This document shows, in pieces, positions 1 through 8,261 of a stretch of DNA of 34,949 bases. Each line of letters opens with the position of its first letter. Within the stretch, counting starts at the first letter, position 1. The stretch lies in the NCBI GenBank assembly GCA_030527205.1, contig JAUNBG010000037.1:1-34949 (forward strand). The letters are read 5' to 3'. This DNA is from Planctomycetia bacterium. Its GTDB lineage: Bacteria; Planctomycetota; Planctomycetia; Pirellulales; Thermoguttaceae. Below the pieces are notes generated by a model. The model worked only from the letters and a program-made list of their open reading frames with translations, was not told where the DNA came from and did no database searches. A program made the translations under genes and the position numbers.

Positions 1-50
1 TAGCCGCTGGGCTGATTACGCTAAACAATGTTGTTGTTATTTACGGATAA

Positions 51-275
51 GCCCTAAATTGGTTTGAAGAGCGTCCGGAAAATCGATTGGAAGCTCAGGA
101 AGTTTCGGAAAAATTGGCTGAACTCCCGATTGAACTTCGAGAAATCATTGAAATGCGAATTTGGGGAACCCTTTCCTTTGACGAAATTGCTGATTCAATT
201 CAGCAATCGCGAACAACCGTTTGGCGACGTTATAATGAAGCGTTGGAAATTCTGCGCAACAAATTGTCTCAATAA
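51..275 (+). CDS. Sigma-70 region 4-like protein, 5' part missing or broken
   Basis: The open frame encodes about 74 residues ending in a classic region-4 helix-turn-helix (…LSFDEIADSIQQSRTTVWRR…), the part of a sigma factor that contacts the -35 box. A helix with LPIELREII precedes it, as in ECF-type sigma factors. No ATG exists in this frame. The only internal start I see is TTG at 87, which would give 62 residues. The same frame is open upstream to the window edge except for one TAA at 48-50 (…NNVVVIYG-stop-ALNWFEERPE…). The gene may therefore be a pseudogene, may carry a sequence error, or may be a stand-alone region-4 protein. A sigma region 2 is not visible because the window begins here. 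The next gene is a small membrane protein 98 bp downstream. The region-4 fold is fairly secure; gene integrity is not. Confidence 0.55.
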   Translation, partial: ALNWFEERPENRLEAQEVSEKLAELPIELREIIEMRIWGTLSFDEIADSIQQSRTTVWRRYNEALEILRNKLSQ

Positions 276-373
276 ACAAAACAAACAATTGTCCCAAAAT
301 AGTTGAGAAACGGAAAAAATTTTTTGAATTCACAGAATTTAGAAAACGAAATTTTATTAAATACAATAAAACA

Positions 374-820
374 ATGATTGATAACAGAGAAAATAATCTT
401 TCCGAGGTTTTGGATATGAATCCGGAACTTTCCGCATTGGAAGCTCGACTGGCCTCATTGACGATTCGTTCGAACAAGGTTTCTCTTGAAAAAATTCGTC
501 AAAAAGGGTTATTGGAACTTTGTCGTTCTGCTCAAGAATCGGTAACCAAACCGCTTATTGGCGAAAAATTGGCGGCAACAATTGTCAAAAGCGGCGAACA
601 AGAAATAACGCTTTCTTTGCGACATTATATTCGATCAGTTCGTTTCAGCGCTGTTCTTATCGGATTATTAATCGGACTCGTTTTGGGCGGAATTGCAATT
701 TTGATTTTAATTCAAAATTTAACTCCGTCGCAACCGTCCCGCGAACCTGTTGAAACTCCGTCCATTTTCATCAAACCTGTTCCGTCAGCCCCCCTTTCCC
801 CATTGAATTTTTCGCTATAA
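374..820 (+). CDS. Small single-pass membrane protein of unknown function
   Basis: This 148-residue protein has a soluble, partly charged N-terminal half, one strong hydrophobic segment at about residues 91-114 (…SAVLIGLLIGLVLGGIAIL…), and a short Pro/Ser-rich tail. It has no signal peptide, so the N-terminus is probably cytoplasmic. I recognise no family. It follows the sigma region-4-like gene on the same strand, the arrangement of many sigma/anti-sigma pairs. However, no zinc-binding HxxxCxxC anti-sigma motif is present, so that role is only a possibility. The ATG at 374 is the first in frame. A second in-frame Met lies 14 codons later. The repeat element at 876 begins 55 bp after the stop. 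Confidence 0.6.
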   Translation: MIDNRENNLSEVLDMNPELSALEARLASLTIRSNKVSLEKIRQKGLLELCRSAQESVTKPLIGEKLAATIVKSGEQEITLSLRHYIRSVRFSAVLIGLLIGLVLGGIAILILIQNLTPSQPSREPVETPSIFIKPVPSAPLSPLNFSL

Positions 821-875
821 AATTCCCCTTCAACTTTTTGCGCAACAAGTTCTTGCAAGCTGATAAAAATATAAT

Positions 876-986
876 AGGAAGTTCTAAAAATCCCTTCGGA
901 GCGCGGACGTCTCGTTCTCTAGAACTGGTTTTAACGACTTTATCCGAAATACGTTTGTTGAAAAATCTCAGTTTTTAGAACTTCCT
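876..986 (+). repeat. MITE-like element, copy 1 (subfamily A)
   Basis: The ends are perfect inverted repeats: AGGAAGTTCTAAAAA at the left matches TTTTTAGAACTTCCT at the right. The inner sequence has GGAGCGCGGACGTCTCG near the left end and a right half (ACTTTATCCGAAATACG…) shared with the copies at 12982 and 31625. There is no coding capacity. It lies between two plus-strand genes. Confidence 0.85.
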
Positions 987-1121
987 TAATATTTTAACGA
1001 AACGAATATTATTTTAGCAAAAAAGGCTATTTCAACTGCTCAATTGAGTTTTCCGAACCTTGATGATTCAAAGAATAAAAGAAATCGCAATATTACATAT
1101 ACAGAATGAAGGACAATTTCG

Positions 1122-3107
1122 ATGACCAATTCAACTCCAGAAACCTCAGAAAACAACACAAATTTCAACGAACCGGTCAAACAACAGGCAACGTCTGTTT
1201 TGGACAGCGTTCTCGATAAAGAATCGAAACCGAAAAAACCTTGCTGGCAACGAAAACGATATTGGTTTTTGGCGTTTTTAGTCGTTGCGATTTGGTTTAC
1301 AATGATTCCGTCCTGTCCGAAAAAAATAACCCTGGAGTCCCATTTTATAACGGAGCCGCGAACCGCTGACGGCAGACAAGTCGATTACTTTCGCTTTTTT
1401 GAAGAACAACAACTCGAAATGCTAAAAAATCCGGACGAAAATGGTTTCCGTCTTGTTTTGCAAGCGCTGGGTCCTTTTGTTCTGGAACAATGGAGTTTGG
1501 CAGAACATTGCGATTGGAGCGACATGCTCGTCGAGAAAAGTTCTTCTGATCTCCAAAATGAAAAAGATTATGCCTCGATTTGGTTTAAAAAAAGCTGGAC
1601 GCCGCTTTGCGAAAAGATGAATCTTGATCCGAGACGGAAGCCCGATTTTTTTGATTCTTATAAAACGATGAACTTTTTCAGTTATCTGGGCGAACACGGA
1701 ATTCTTGGCAATGAAGAACGGATTGAAGAAGGTTATTCGGCAGGCAAAAAAGTTGATCAGGAAACGTTAACGATTTATTATAACAAATTGATTGAATCTC
1801 CCTGGAAAGCGGACGACAATCCGCAAGCGGCAAAATGGCTCGAAGAAATGAAGCCTTTGTTTGATCTTTATGCCAAAGCGGTTCGAATGCCGACTTTTGT
1901 CTGTTATCATCAAAATAGTTTTCGAGATCAAGAAAATTCTGGTTTATATATGATTTTGCTTCCGGATATTCAATCTCAACGCGAGTTTGGGGGACGTTTG
2001 CCTTCGCTTCGAGCCAATTTTCGTATCGCAAACGGCGACATTGACGGAGCGATCGAAGATATTGAAACAATGCTCTATAATGCAAAACATTTAACCGGGG
2101 CAAATGCTCAATGTTTCGTTATCGTTTTGGTTGGAAATGCAATTCATCAAGTTGCGGAAAAAGCAATTTTGAATCTTTTAAAATATGGCAACCCAACGGA
2201 AGAGCAGCTTGCTCGACTTGACGGAATCGTTCGTTCTTTTTCCGATTTTATTCCAATTAAAGACCATCCTTTATGGAAAATAGAAAAAGTCTTTTATTAT
2301 GATTTGATTGATCGGCTTTTAAATGGTTTGATGAATGACGATTTGGATATTATTATTGAAAACGACGCGGAAAGAGACTATTTAAAAAATGTTTCATTAT
2401 TATTGAAATTGCCTTTGGATTCGAATATTGTTCGGCAACAATGTTATTATTGGCTACAAAAAACAGACGAATATTATCAAACGCCTGATCCCGCAAAATC
2501 TAAAGAACTCAAACAACTCCTGGACGACAACCAGAAAGTCCTTGAGAATTACAAAATGCATTATTGGCATCCGAGTTGGTTGCTTATCAACGTTCGGTCT
2601 AAAATGATAGGCGATATTTTAGGCAGAATTATTTGCCAAACGTCATCTGCAAAACAGGTTCAACTTGAAACTCAATCGCAAAATATTTTAACGTTGACAG
2701 GAATTGCGTTGGATCGTTATCGATTGAAAAACGGTCATTATCCGGATTCGCTTGACGCGCTGGTTCCGGAATTTCTTCCGACAGTTCCAATTGATCCCTG
2801 GACGCAAAAAACGCCGTTGATTTATGCGAAAAAATTCGTCAAACGAGCTCCCGAAGAAGAAGGAGAAAAACTTCAAACAAAAGATCAAGTCGAAACAACA
2901 ACGGAATTGCAAACGACGCAAACTTCATCAGAATCAGCCCAAACGGAAACGATTTCCGACAAAATCGCGATTGAAACGGTCGAACAATATAAACAATATA
3001 TTTTATATAGCGTTGGTCAGGATTTGATCGATAATAAATTGGAAGGTCAGAATCTGGAAAACGAAAACATAAGCCTCGACATTAATTTCAAGCGATTTGA
3101 AAAATAG
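1122..3107 (+). CDS. Membrane-anchored protein with pseudopilin-like C-terminal motif
   Basis: This 661-residue protein has a cytoplasmic head of about 45 residues and one transmembrane helix at about 47-63 (…YWFLAFLVVAIWF…). A long, mostly helical region without recognised motifs follows. Near residues 525-565 is the pattern LDRYRLKNGHYPDSLDALVP followed by FLPTVPIDPW. This resembles the C-terminal part of GspG-like pseudopilins and of planctomycete proteins that carry that motif. A Glu/Thr/Gln-rich insert (about 580-625) separates it from the closing YILYSVGQDLID, the usual last strand of the motif. The ATG at 1122 has AAGGA 10 bases upstream. The bulk would lie outside the cytoplasmic membrane. 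I do not recognise a catalytic function. It may belong to a secretion or surface apparatus, but no partner genes are adjacent. Confidence 0.6.
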   Translation: MTNSTPETSENNTNFNEPVKQQATSVLDSVLDKESKPKKPCWQRKRYWFLAFLVVAIWFTMIPSCPKKITLESHFITEPRTADGRQVDYFRFFEEQQLEMLKNPDENGFRLVLQALGPFVLEQWSLAEHCDWSDMLVEKSSSDLQNEKDYASIWFKKSWTPLCEKMNLDPRRKPDFFDSYKTMNFFSYLGEHGILGNEERIEEGYSAGKKVDQETLTIYYNKLIESPWKADDNPQAAKWLEEMKPLFDLYAKAVRMPTFVCYHQNSFRDQENSGLYMILLPDIQSQREFGGRLPSLRANFRIANGDIDGAIEDIETMLYNAKHLTGANAQCFVIVLVGNAIHQVAEKAILNLLKYGNPTEEQLARLDGIVRSFSDFIPIKDHPLWKIEKVFYYDLIDRLLNGLMNDDLDIIIENDAERDYLKNVSLLLKLPLDSNIVRQQCYYWLQKTDEYYQTPDPAKSKELKQLLDDNQKVLENYKMHYWHPSWLLINVRSKMIGDILGRIICQTSSAKQVQLETQSQNILTLTGIALDRYRLKNGHYPDSLDALVPEFLPTVPIDPWTQKTPLIYAKKFVKRAPEEEGEKLQTKDQVETTTELQTTQTSSESAQTETISDKIAIETVEQYKQYILYSVGQDLIDNKLEGQNLENENISLDINFKRFEK

Positions 3108-3108
3108 T

Positions 3109-3136
3109 TTGCCCAACTCCCCTTTTCTTATATAAT
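3109..3136 (+). promoter_or_regulatory. Candidate sigma-70 promoter for the exported TPR/HEAT-like gene
   Basis: TTGCCC (3109-3114) and a perfect TATAAT (3131-3136) are 16 bases apart and lie about 170 bases ahead of the start at 3308. An 8-base inverted repeat surrounds the site: CCAACTCC at 3113-3120 and GGAGTTGG at 3163-3170. It is a sequence match only. Confidence 0.35.
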
Positions 3137-3307
3137 AATATTGTCTATGATTATTCCAAAACGGAGTTGGACAAGCGACAGATTTTGCCATTTTTTGCCA
3201 TTGATCCGCTTTTTGCCGACAATATTCCTGAGATTTTCAAACAGGCTTGAGAATAGAACCGTCTTTTGTTTGTATTTTCAAAAAGATATTCGTTTATGGG
3301 TTCGTTT

Positions 3308-4546
3308 ATGAATAATATTACAAAATATATCTTAATGATCATTGCCGGATTGATTATTATATCGATTGAAGAAAATCATCTTTTCGCGCAGTCAGGAAAC
3401 GTTGCCTTAAAAAATGGCGGGATTGTTTACGGAAACGTCCAAAAAACGGAAAGCGACGATTGCCAAATTGAACTTCCCGGCGGCGGAACGCTCATTCTCG
3501 AAGCAAACCTTATTCAAACGACCCATATTCCTTCGGACGCTCAACTTTGGTATCGTCAGACAACTCCGTTGTCAAAAGACGACATCGAAACGCATTGGGA
3601 AATCGCAAAAGCCTGTTCTCAAAAAGGCCTGACCGAAGAAGCGAACAAGCATTATCAACGAATTCTCGAAATTGATCCGGAACATCTCGAAACTCACAAA
3701 ATGCTCAAGCATGAGAAAATCGATGGCGTTTGGATGTCACGCAAAGAACGTCTGGAAAAAAGCGGTTATCAACGTTTCAATGGCCAGATTATGACGCTAC
3801 AGGAAGTTGAACTTGAAAAAATGCGTCAACAAAATAAAGAAGACGCAAAATTCTGGAAAAGAAAGATTAAAGAGCTCTATTCAAAAATGCAGGAAGGGTT
3901 TCTCCCAACGCCTGACGATATCGGAATGATTCATTCGCCAACGGCTTTGGAGCCTGTTTCAGACTTTTTTCAACAAGAGCAGAATCCGGAAATCCGCATT
4001 ATTTTTGTCCAAATCATTGGAAAAATTGGAACGCCTGCCGCAATGTCTTTTCTCGGCAATGTTGTTTTAATTGATCCAGACGACGAAGTTCGATTAACCG
4101 CTTTGGAAATGATCAAACGCAAAAGAACAGCTATTCCCGGGGCTATTGAATTCTTTCGACATCGACTTCGTATGAGCTCCGACAATGCGCAAATCAACCG
4201 AGCTGGTTTTGCGCTCGGTTTTTTTGAAGCAAAAGACGCCGTTCCCGATTTGATTGCCGCGCTCATAACCGATCATCGCCGAACCATTGTTTTGGGCGGA
4301 AGCGATAAAACCGGCGCAACGTTTGACAGCAACGGCGGATTACGCAATTTCTCAACAGGCGGCGGCGTTAAAACAAAAGTTGTTACAGAAGCGTTGAACA
4401 ATGACGCCGTTTTAAATGCGCTGGTTCGAATTGTCAGCATTCATTATCATCCAGCTGTCGATTATCGTTATGACGTCGAAAGTTGGCGTCTTTGGTTTAT
4501 GAACCAATTGCAACTGTATCATTTTAATGCGAGAAGAAATTTTTAA
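3308..4546 (+). CDS. Exported protein with TPR-like and HEAT-like repeats
   Basis: Starting at the ATG at 3308 gives 412 residues with a clean signal peptide (hydrophobic residues 7-20, probable cleavage after Ala27 in HLFAQ). ATG 3296 and TTG 3266 are also in frame but would put extra residues ahead of the signal. The mature protein begins with a small beta-rich segment (…ALKNGGIVYGNV…). A TPR-like pair of helices follows (about residues 90-138; …EEANKHYQRILEIDPEH…), then a charged linker. Helical repeats of HEAT character occupy about 212-330 (PEIRIIFVQIIGKIGTPAA…; DDEVRLTALEMIKRK…). No catalytic motif is visible. Such proteins usually act as periplasmic scaffolds, and I cannot name a partner. 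Galactokinase converges on it from the right, with repeat copy 2 between them. Confidence 0.65.
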   Translation: MNNITKYILMIIAGLIIISIEENHLFAQSGNVALKNGGIVYGNVQKTESDDCQIELPGGGTLILEANLIQTTHIPSDAQLWYRQTTPLSKDDIETHWEIAKACSQKGLTEEANKHYQRILEIDPEHLETHKMLKHEKIDGVWMSRKERLEKSGYQRFNGQIMTLQEVELEKMRQQNKEDAKFWKRKIKELYSKMQEGFLPTPDDIGMIHSPTALEPVSDFFQQEQNPEIRIIFVQIIGKIGTPAAMSFLGNVVLIDPDDEVRLTALEMIKRKRTAIPGAIEFFRHRLRMSSDNAQINRAGFALGFFEAKDAVPDLIAALITDHRRTIVLGGSDKTGATFDSNGGLRNFSTGGGVKTKVVTEALNNDAVLNALVRIVSIHYHPAVDYRYDVESWRLWFMNQLQLYHFNARRNF

Positions 4547-4624
4547 ACCTTCATTATAAAATCCGGGTCAATCAACCCCAAAACGAAATTCACAAACAAA
4601 TTGACTTCTCTTTGAAAAAATATT

Positions 4625-4736
4625 AGGAAGTTCTAAAAACCTGTTTTTTGCAATAAAACCCATTCGAAAAACGTCTCGAAAACCAGTTCCTGCGGACGGA
4701 ACGTCCGCGCTCCCAGAGGGTTTTTAAAACTTTCTT
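4625..4736 (-). repeat. MITE-like element, copy 2 (subfamily B), abutting galK
   Basis: On the plus strand it starts AGGAAGTTCTAAAAACC and ends with the slightly decayed repeat TTTTTAAAACTTTCTT. On the minus strand it reads GGGAGCGCGGACGTTCCGTC…, so it is inverted relative to copy 1. It fills most of the convergent junction, and its last bases overlap the galK stop codon (4735-4737). Confidence 0.85.
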
Positions 4737-5949
4737 ATTGTTCTAAAATGGACGCGCCCTGAGCGGGTCTTGTTGCAAAAATGGTTGGTTTGATTCCGGT
4801 TTTCGAAAAATAGCCTGTCCGTATTGTTTCTGAAACGTCATCGACTTGATCTGCTCGAACCAAAGAAACCATACAGCCGCCAAATCCCCCGCCCGTCATT
4901 CTCGACCCGATCATTCCGCCGCCAAATCCAATCGATTTCGCAATATCAACGAGAATATCAAGCTCTGGACAACTGACTTCATAATCAACTTTCAACGATT
5001 CATGACTGGCATACATTTGCTCGCCGACCTTTTCCCAATCGGCAGCAATGAGCGCTTGAGCCATTGTTTGCGTTCGAATATCTTCCGAAACGACATGTTT
5101 TGCCCGACGATAATATCGATCTCCATTTTCCAGCCCGAGCAGTTTTTCTCGCGACGATTCCAACATATCAAGGGAAACGTCCCGCAATTTCGTAACGCCC
5201 AATATTCTTGACGCTTCTTCGCAACTTTGACGTCTTTCCGGATATTCGCTTCCGGTTAAAGAATGTTTGACGTTGCTGTTCGTAATCAGAACGACAATCG
5301 AAGGATCCAAAAGCGGAATCATTTTGGGAACAAGGCTGCGACAATCCAGAAGCATTGCGTGATCTTTAACGCCAAGGGCCGATATAAATTGATCCATAAT
5401 CCCGCAAGGCATTTTCGCAAAAAGATGTTCCGCTTTTTGGCATAACAGAGCTTTATCGACTGGATTCAACGTTTGACCGCTCATTGCCTCCATTAAAGTC
5501 GCAACGGCAACTTCGAGAGAAGCGCTGCTCGAAAGGCTTCCGCCAATCGGAACATTAGAGTTCAAAACAGCGCAAAAAGGTTCGACATTCAATCCTTTTT
5601 CAAGCGAACAAGCGATCGAACCCTGAACATAAGAACTCCAACGAACTTTTTCTGTCGGTTGAATTTCTCCTTCCAACAAAAACGAAGACGTTTGATTCAA
5701 ATTTTTGGTTCGTATTTGAGCTATTTTTTGATTCTTGTCGTTGCATTCCGGAACGTTTTGAGACGGGCCTGCGGCGATTATTGTATAACGTTCAATCGCC
5801 ATTGGGAAAACAAAACCGTCATTGTAATCCGTATGTTCGCCGATCAAATTAACGCGTCCCGGCGCAAAAACAAGCCATTTGGGTTTCGACCGATACTGTT
5901 TTTCAAAATCGGAAATGGTTTCATCCAATAAAGTTTGAAATAATGTCAT
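4735..5949 (-). CDS. galK: Galactokinase
   Basis: The enzyme phosphorylates galactose at C1 with ATP, the entry step of the Leloir pathway, in the cytoplasm. The 404-residue product has all three GHMP-kinase signatures. The galactokinase motif GRVNLIGEHTDYNDG lies at residues 31-45 and binds the sugar. PIGGSLSSSASLE at about 132-144 is the ATP-binding loop. GGGFGGCMVSLV at about 354-365 is motif 3. Length is normal for the family (about 380-400). The start is the ATG at 5949. No galT, galE or transporter gene adjoins it, so the rest of the pathway must lie elsewhere. The stop codon coincides with the edge of repeat copy 2, which therefore forms the whole 3' untranslated region. Confidence 0.95.
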   Translation of the reverse strand: MTLFQTLLDETISDFEKQYRSKPKWLVFAPGRVNLIGEHTDYNDGFVFPMAIERYTIIAAGPSQNVPECNDKNQKIAQIRTKNLNQTSSFLLEGEIQPTEKVRWSSYVQGSIACSLEKGLNVEPFCAVLNSNVPIGGSLSSSASLEVAVATLMEAMSGQTLNPVDKALLCQKAEHLFAKMPCGIMDQFISALGVKDHAMLLDCRSLVPKMIPLLDPSIVVLITNSNVKHSLTGSEYPERRQSCEEASRILGVTKLRDVSLDMLESSREKLLGLENGDRYYRRAKHVVSEDIRTQTMAQALIAADWEKVGEQMYASHESLKVDYEVSCPELDILVDIAKSIGFGGGMIGSRMTGGGFGGCMVSLVRADQVDDVSETIRTGYFSKTGIKPTIFATRPAQGASILEQ

Positions 5950-6427
5950 TTATTCTTTCCGGCTAAGCTTAATGTTGAACGACTGCGATTATAAAAGATC
6001 GAAGCCATATAAAAATCCCTTTATTCAGATCAAAATCGAAAACGATTGCCCAAAACGACTTCGCCTGAACCGTTTTGTCTAAAAAAAACAGCTTTTCAAC
6101 AAATTCAATAAATAATTATTGCATTGTTAAAAAAGCTGATAATGAACTTCCCAAGAGCAATTCATGAAATTTAAGACTCAAATCTCTCGAAAAGCCCTAT
6201 TTCCCGCGTTCGCAAATCCGTCATGTCGGACAAATAACTAAAAAACAAAGCAAGACGCCAAAACGATTTTCGATACAAATGGTTCCCAAACCAACAAAAC
6301 AGAGTCGATAAACGAATGACAATATTGATCTGATAATTCAGCATTCAAAAATTAATCAACGTTTATCTGATTATTCAATGCTGGTCCAAACATTTAACAT
6401 TCGTCGAATGATTCAACGTTTGTTAAA
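5950..6427. other. Non-coding gap between galK and rplS
   Basis: These 478 bases are AT-rich and hold no credible ORF. It is the 5' region of galK and the 3' region of rplS, both on the minus strand. Near the rplS end there are short near-repeats of ATTCAACGTTTG / AATCAACGTTTA and TTATTCA/CTATTCA (about 6350-6440). I found no clear terminator, riboswitch or RNA gene. Confidence 0.5.
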
Positions 6428-6874
6428 CTATTCAGCTTTTTCCTGTTTTCTTGCTTCGCGTTTTGCCGCTTTGGCTTTTTTGCCTCGTCGAACTTTGGCT
6501 GGTTTATTCTCATCGACAACCCGTTCAACGCGGCGCTCAGTTAAGCGGACAGCTTTCCCGACGCGATCCCGCAAGAAATAAAGTTTCGCTCGACGAACAA
6601 CAGCGGAACGAACAACATCAACTTTTGCGATTTTCGGACTATGAAGCGGAAACTTGCGCTCAACGCCTTCGCCGGCAACAATTCGACGAACAGTAAACAT
6701 TTCGCTGCTTCCGCCGCCGCTTCGAGCGATAACAACGCCATTAAAAATTTGAACTCGTTCTTTATCTCCTTCGAGAATTTTGCAATGAACGTTAACGGTA
6801 TCGCCAACTTCAAATTTGGAAACGTTCTCTTTTTTTGCGCGGGCTTCGACTAATCGAATGATTTCCTGACTCAC
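6428..6874 (-). CDS. rplS: Ribosomal protein bL19
   Basis: bL19 sits at the 30S-50S interface of the ribosome. The family core is present: [20 protein letters not shown], then the [20 protein letters not shown] segment and …[12 protein letters not shown]. The 148-residue length exceeds the usual 115-130 because of a Lys/Arg/Ala-rich C-terminal extension after about residue 118 (…[17 protein letters not shown]). The gene is last in the ffh-rpsP-trmD-rplS cluster and is separated from trmD by 259 bases that contain a terminator-like hairpin. It may therefore have its own promoter or be attenuated. The start is the ATG at 6874 ([11 protein letters not shown]). Confidence 0.95.
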   Translation of the reverse strand: MSQEIIRLVEARAKKENVSKFEVGDTVNVHCKILEGDKERVQIFNGVVIARSGGGSSEMFTVRRIVAGEGVERKFPLHSPKIAKVDVVRSAVVRRAKLYFLRDRVGKAVRLTERRVERVVDENKPAKVRRGKKAKAAKREARKQEKAE

Positions 6875-6920
6875 GACTTTTCCTCATATACTTTTTAGAA
6901 AGGTTAATATTTAAAGGAAA

Positions 6921-6951
6921 CGTTAAAAACTCCCGGCAAAACCGTTCCGGG
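6921..6951 (-). terminator. Terminator- or attenuator-like hairpin between trmD and rplS
   Basis: On the minus strand CCCGG and CCGGG (6932-6951) form a short GC stem around a 10-base loop, followed by AGTTTTTAACG. The stem is only 5 bp, so termination would be partial at best. The position in the rplS leader fits attenuation. Confidence 0.35.
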
Positions 6952-7133
6952 CTAGAAAGAAGACAAGTTCCATTTCGTTGGGCAACAAGTCAACCCGTTC
7001 CTTTATTATAATAGGAATAAAATGATTTTTCTCTGGAATTGGAATTCGCAATCAAGTCATTTCAACAGGACTCAATTTTGAAACAAGCCCCCAAATCAAA
7101 AACAAATGTTATTCCTTATCGAAAAGGATCCTA

Positions 7134-7820
7134 TTAGGAATCCGTCAACAGATCGGGTCGACGCAATTTTGTTCGCTCCAGTCTGTTTTGTAATCTCCAT
7201 TTATCAACTTCCTGATGATTTCCGCTCAACAGAATTTCAGGAACCGATAAGCCGCGGAATTCGCGCGGCCTTGTATATTGTGACTCTTCCAATAAACGAT
7301 TGCCCGACGAAAATGAATCAATTCTGGCAGAATCTTCATCGCCCAAAACGCCAGGAATCAATCGCATAATCGACTCGATTATCGTCATTGCGGCAACTTC
7401 GCCTCCGTTAAGAACAAAGTCGCCGATCGAGATTTCATCCGGTTGCAAAAGGTCATTGACTCGTTGATCAAAACCTTCATAACGACCGCAAAGAAGAAGA
7501 ATTCGTTTTTGTTGAACCAGTTCTTCCGCGATTTGTTGACGAAAAGTTCGACCTTGCGGCGTTAAAAGGATTAAATGACCTGGCTCTGTCAAACGTTGTA
7601 TCTCTTCGATACAAGGAACAACCCGATCAACCTTTAAAACCATTCCGGGGCCCCCGCCAAATGGACGATCATCGACCGTTTGATGTTTATCGTCAGCCCA
7701 ATCCCGCAATTGATGTAAATGGATATCAATCAACCCGGCATCAATCGCCGTTTTGAGCATACTTTCCGAAAGAAAACCCGAAAAAATGCCTGGAAATAAT
7801 GTTATGATATCAAATCGCAT
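7134..7820 (-). CDS. trmD: tRNA (guanine37-N1)-methyltransferase
   Basis: TrmD uses S-adenosylmethionine to methylate G37 next to the anticodon, preventing +1 frameshifting. The 228-residue product has the family hallmarks in order: MRFDIITLFPGIF at the start, DDRPFGGGPGMVLK (about 50-63), the trefoil-knot segments LILLTPQGRTF and LLCGRYEGFDQRV, and SIGDFVLNGGE before the interdomain linker. Length is typical. The usual order is rpsP-rimM-trmD-rplS. Here trmD follows rpsP directly after 66 bases, without rimM. Confidence 0.96.
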   Translation of the reverse strand: MRFDIITLFPGIFSGFLSESMLKTAIDAGLIDIHLHQLRDWADDKHQTVDDRPFGGGPGMVLKVDRVVPCIEEIQRLTEPGHLILLTPQGRTFRQQIAEELVQQKRILLLCGRYEGFDQRVNDLLQPDEISIGDFVLNGGEVAAMTIIESIMRLIPGVLGDEDSARIDSFSSGNRLLEESQYTRPREFRGLSVPEILLSGNHQEVDKWRLQNRLERTKLRRPDLLTDS

Positions 7821-7886
7821 TAAATATCCGATCAGAAAAGTCGGAACTATTGAAAATGATATTCCGAAATTTTCCTGACAAATTAA

Positions 7887-8243
7887 TTATTCGCCGGATT
7901 CAGTTGCTGTATAACCAACAGGAGCCGCTGAAGAACGCGGTTTGCGTTTCAATGCCAATTTTTCCAGCGCAATTTTCTGCTGTTCCAATTTAGTCCCATT
8001 GGCGCCATATTTCTTAATAAGAACGGCGGCTTTATCCGACGGCAAAGCGCCAACGCTAAGCCAATAATTAATTCGTTCGCCATTGAGTATGGCTCGCGCA
8101 TCAATATCCGGAACCATTGGATCATAAGTTCCCAACTCTTCCAAAACGCGTCCGTCTCGAGGACAACGAATGTCCATTGCACATAAACGGAAAAACGGTC
8201 GATGTTTGCGGCCCATTTTCTTCAGTCGAATTCGTACTCCCAC
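7887..8243 (-). CDS. rpsP: Ribosomal protein bS16
   Basis: bS16 is a small-subunit assembly protein. The N-terminus VGVRIRLKKMGRKHRPFFRL is diagnostic. I choose GTG at 8243 (118 residues) rather than the ATG at 8261, because AGGAG (8251-8255) lies 7 bases ahead of the GTG and would otherwise be inside the gene, and because family members begin right at this motif. The C-terminal third is Lys/Ala-rich and longer than in E. coli S16 (82 residues), a common extension. It precedes trmD by 66 bases and lies downstream of ffh after a 446-base leader. Confidence 0.93.
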   Translation of the reverse strand: MGVRIRLKKMGRKHRPFFRLCAMDIRCPRDGRVLEELGTYDPMVPDIDARAILNGERINYWLSVGALPSDKAAVLIKKYGANGTKLEQQKIALEKLALKRKPRSSAAPVGYTATESGE

Positions 8244-8250
8244 GAAAAAA

Positions 8251-8255
8251 CTCCT
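8251..8255 (-). promoter_or_regulatory. Shine-Dalgarno site that fixes the rpsP start
   Basis: AGGAG on the minus strand is 7 bases from GTG 8243. It lies inside the longer ORF beginning at ATG 8261, so it argues for the GTG start. Confidence 0.7.
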
Positions 8256-8261
8256 CGTCAT

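Noticed and set aside
145..477. 110-residue minus-strand ORF overlapping the sigma-like and membrane protein genes
   Set aside because: It is antisense to two better-supported genes, with no ribosome-binding site and no recognisable motifs.
876..986. Copy 1 as a simple Rho-independent terminator
   Set aside because: The inverted ends are 80 bases apart and recur in six places with conserved inner sequence, so a mobile-type repeat explains it better. A terminator effect is still possible.
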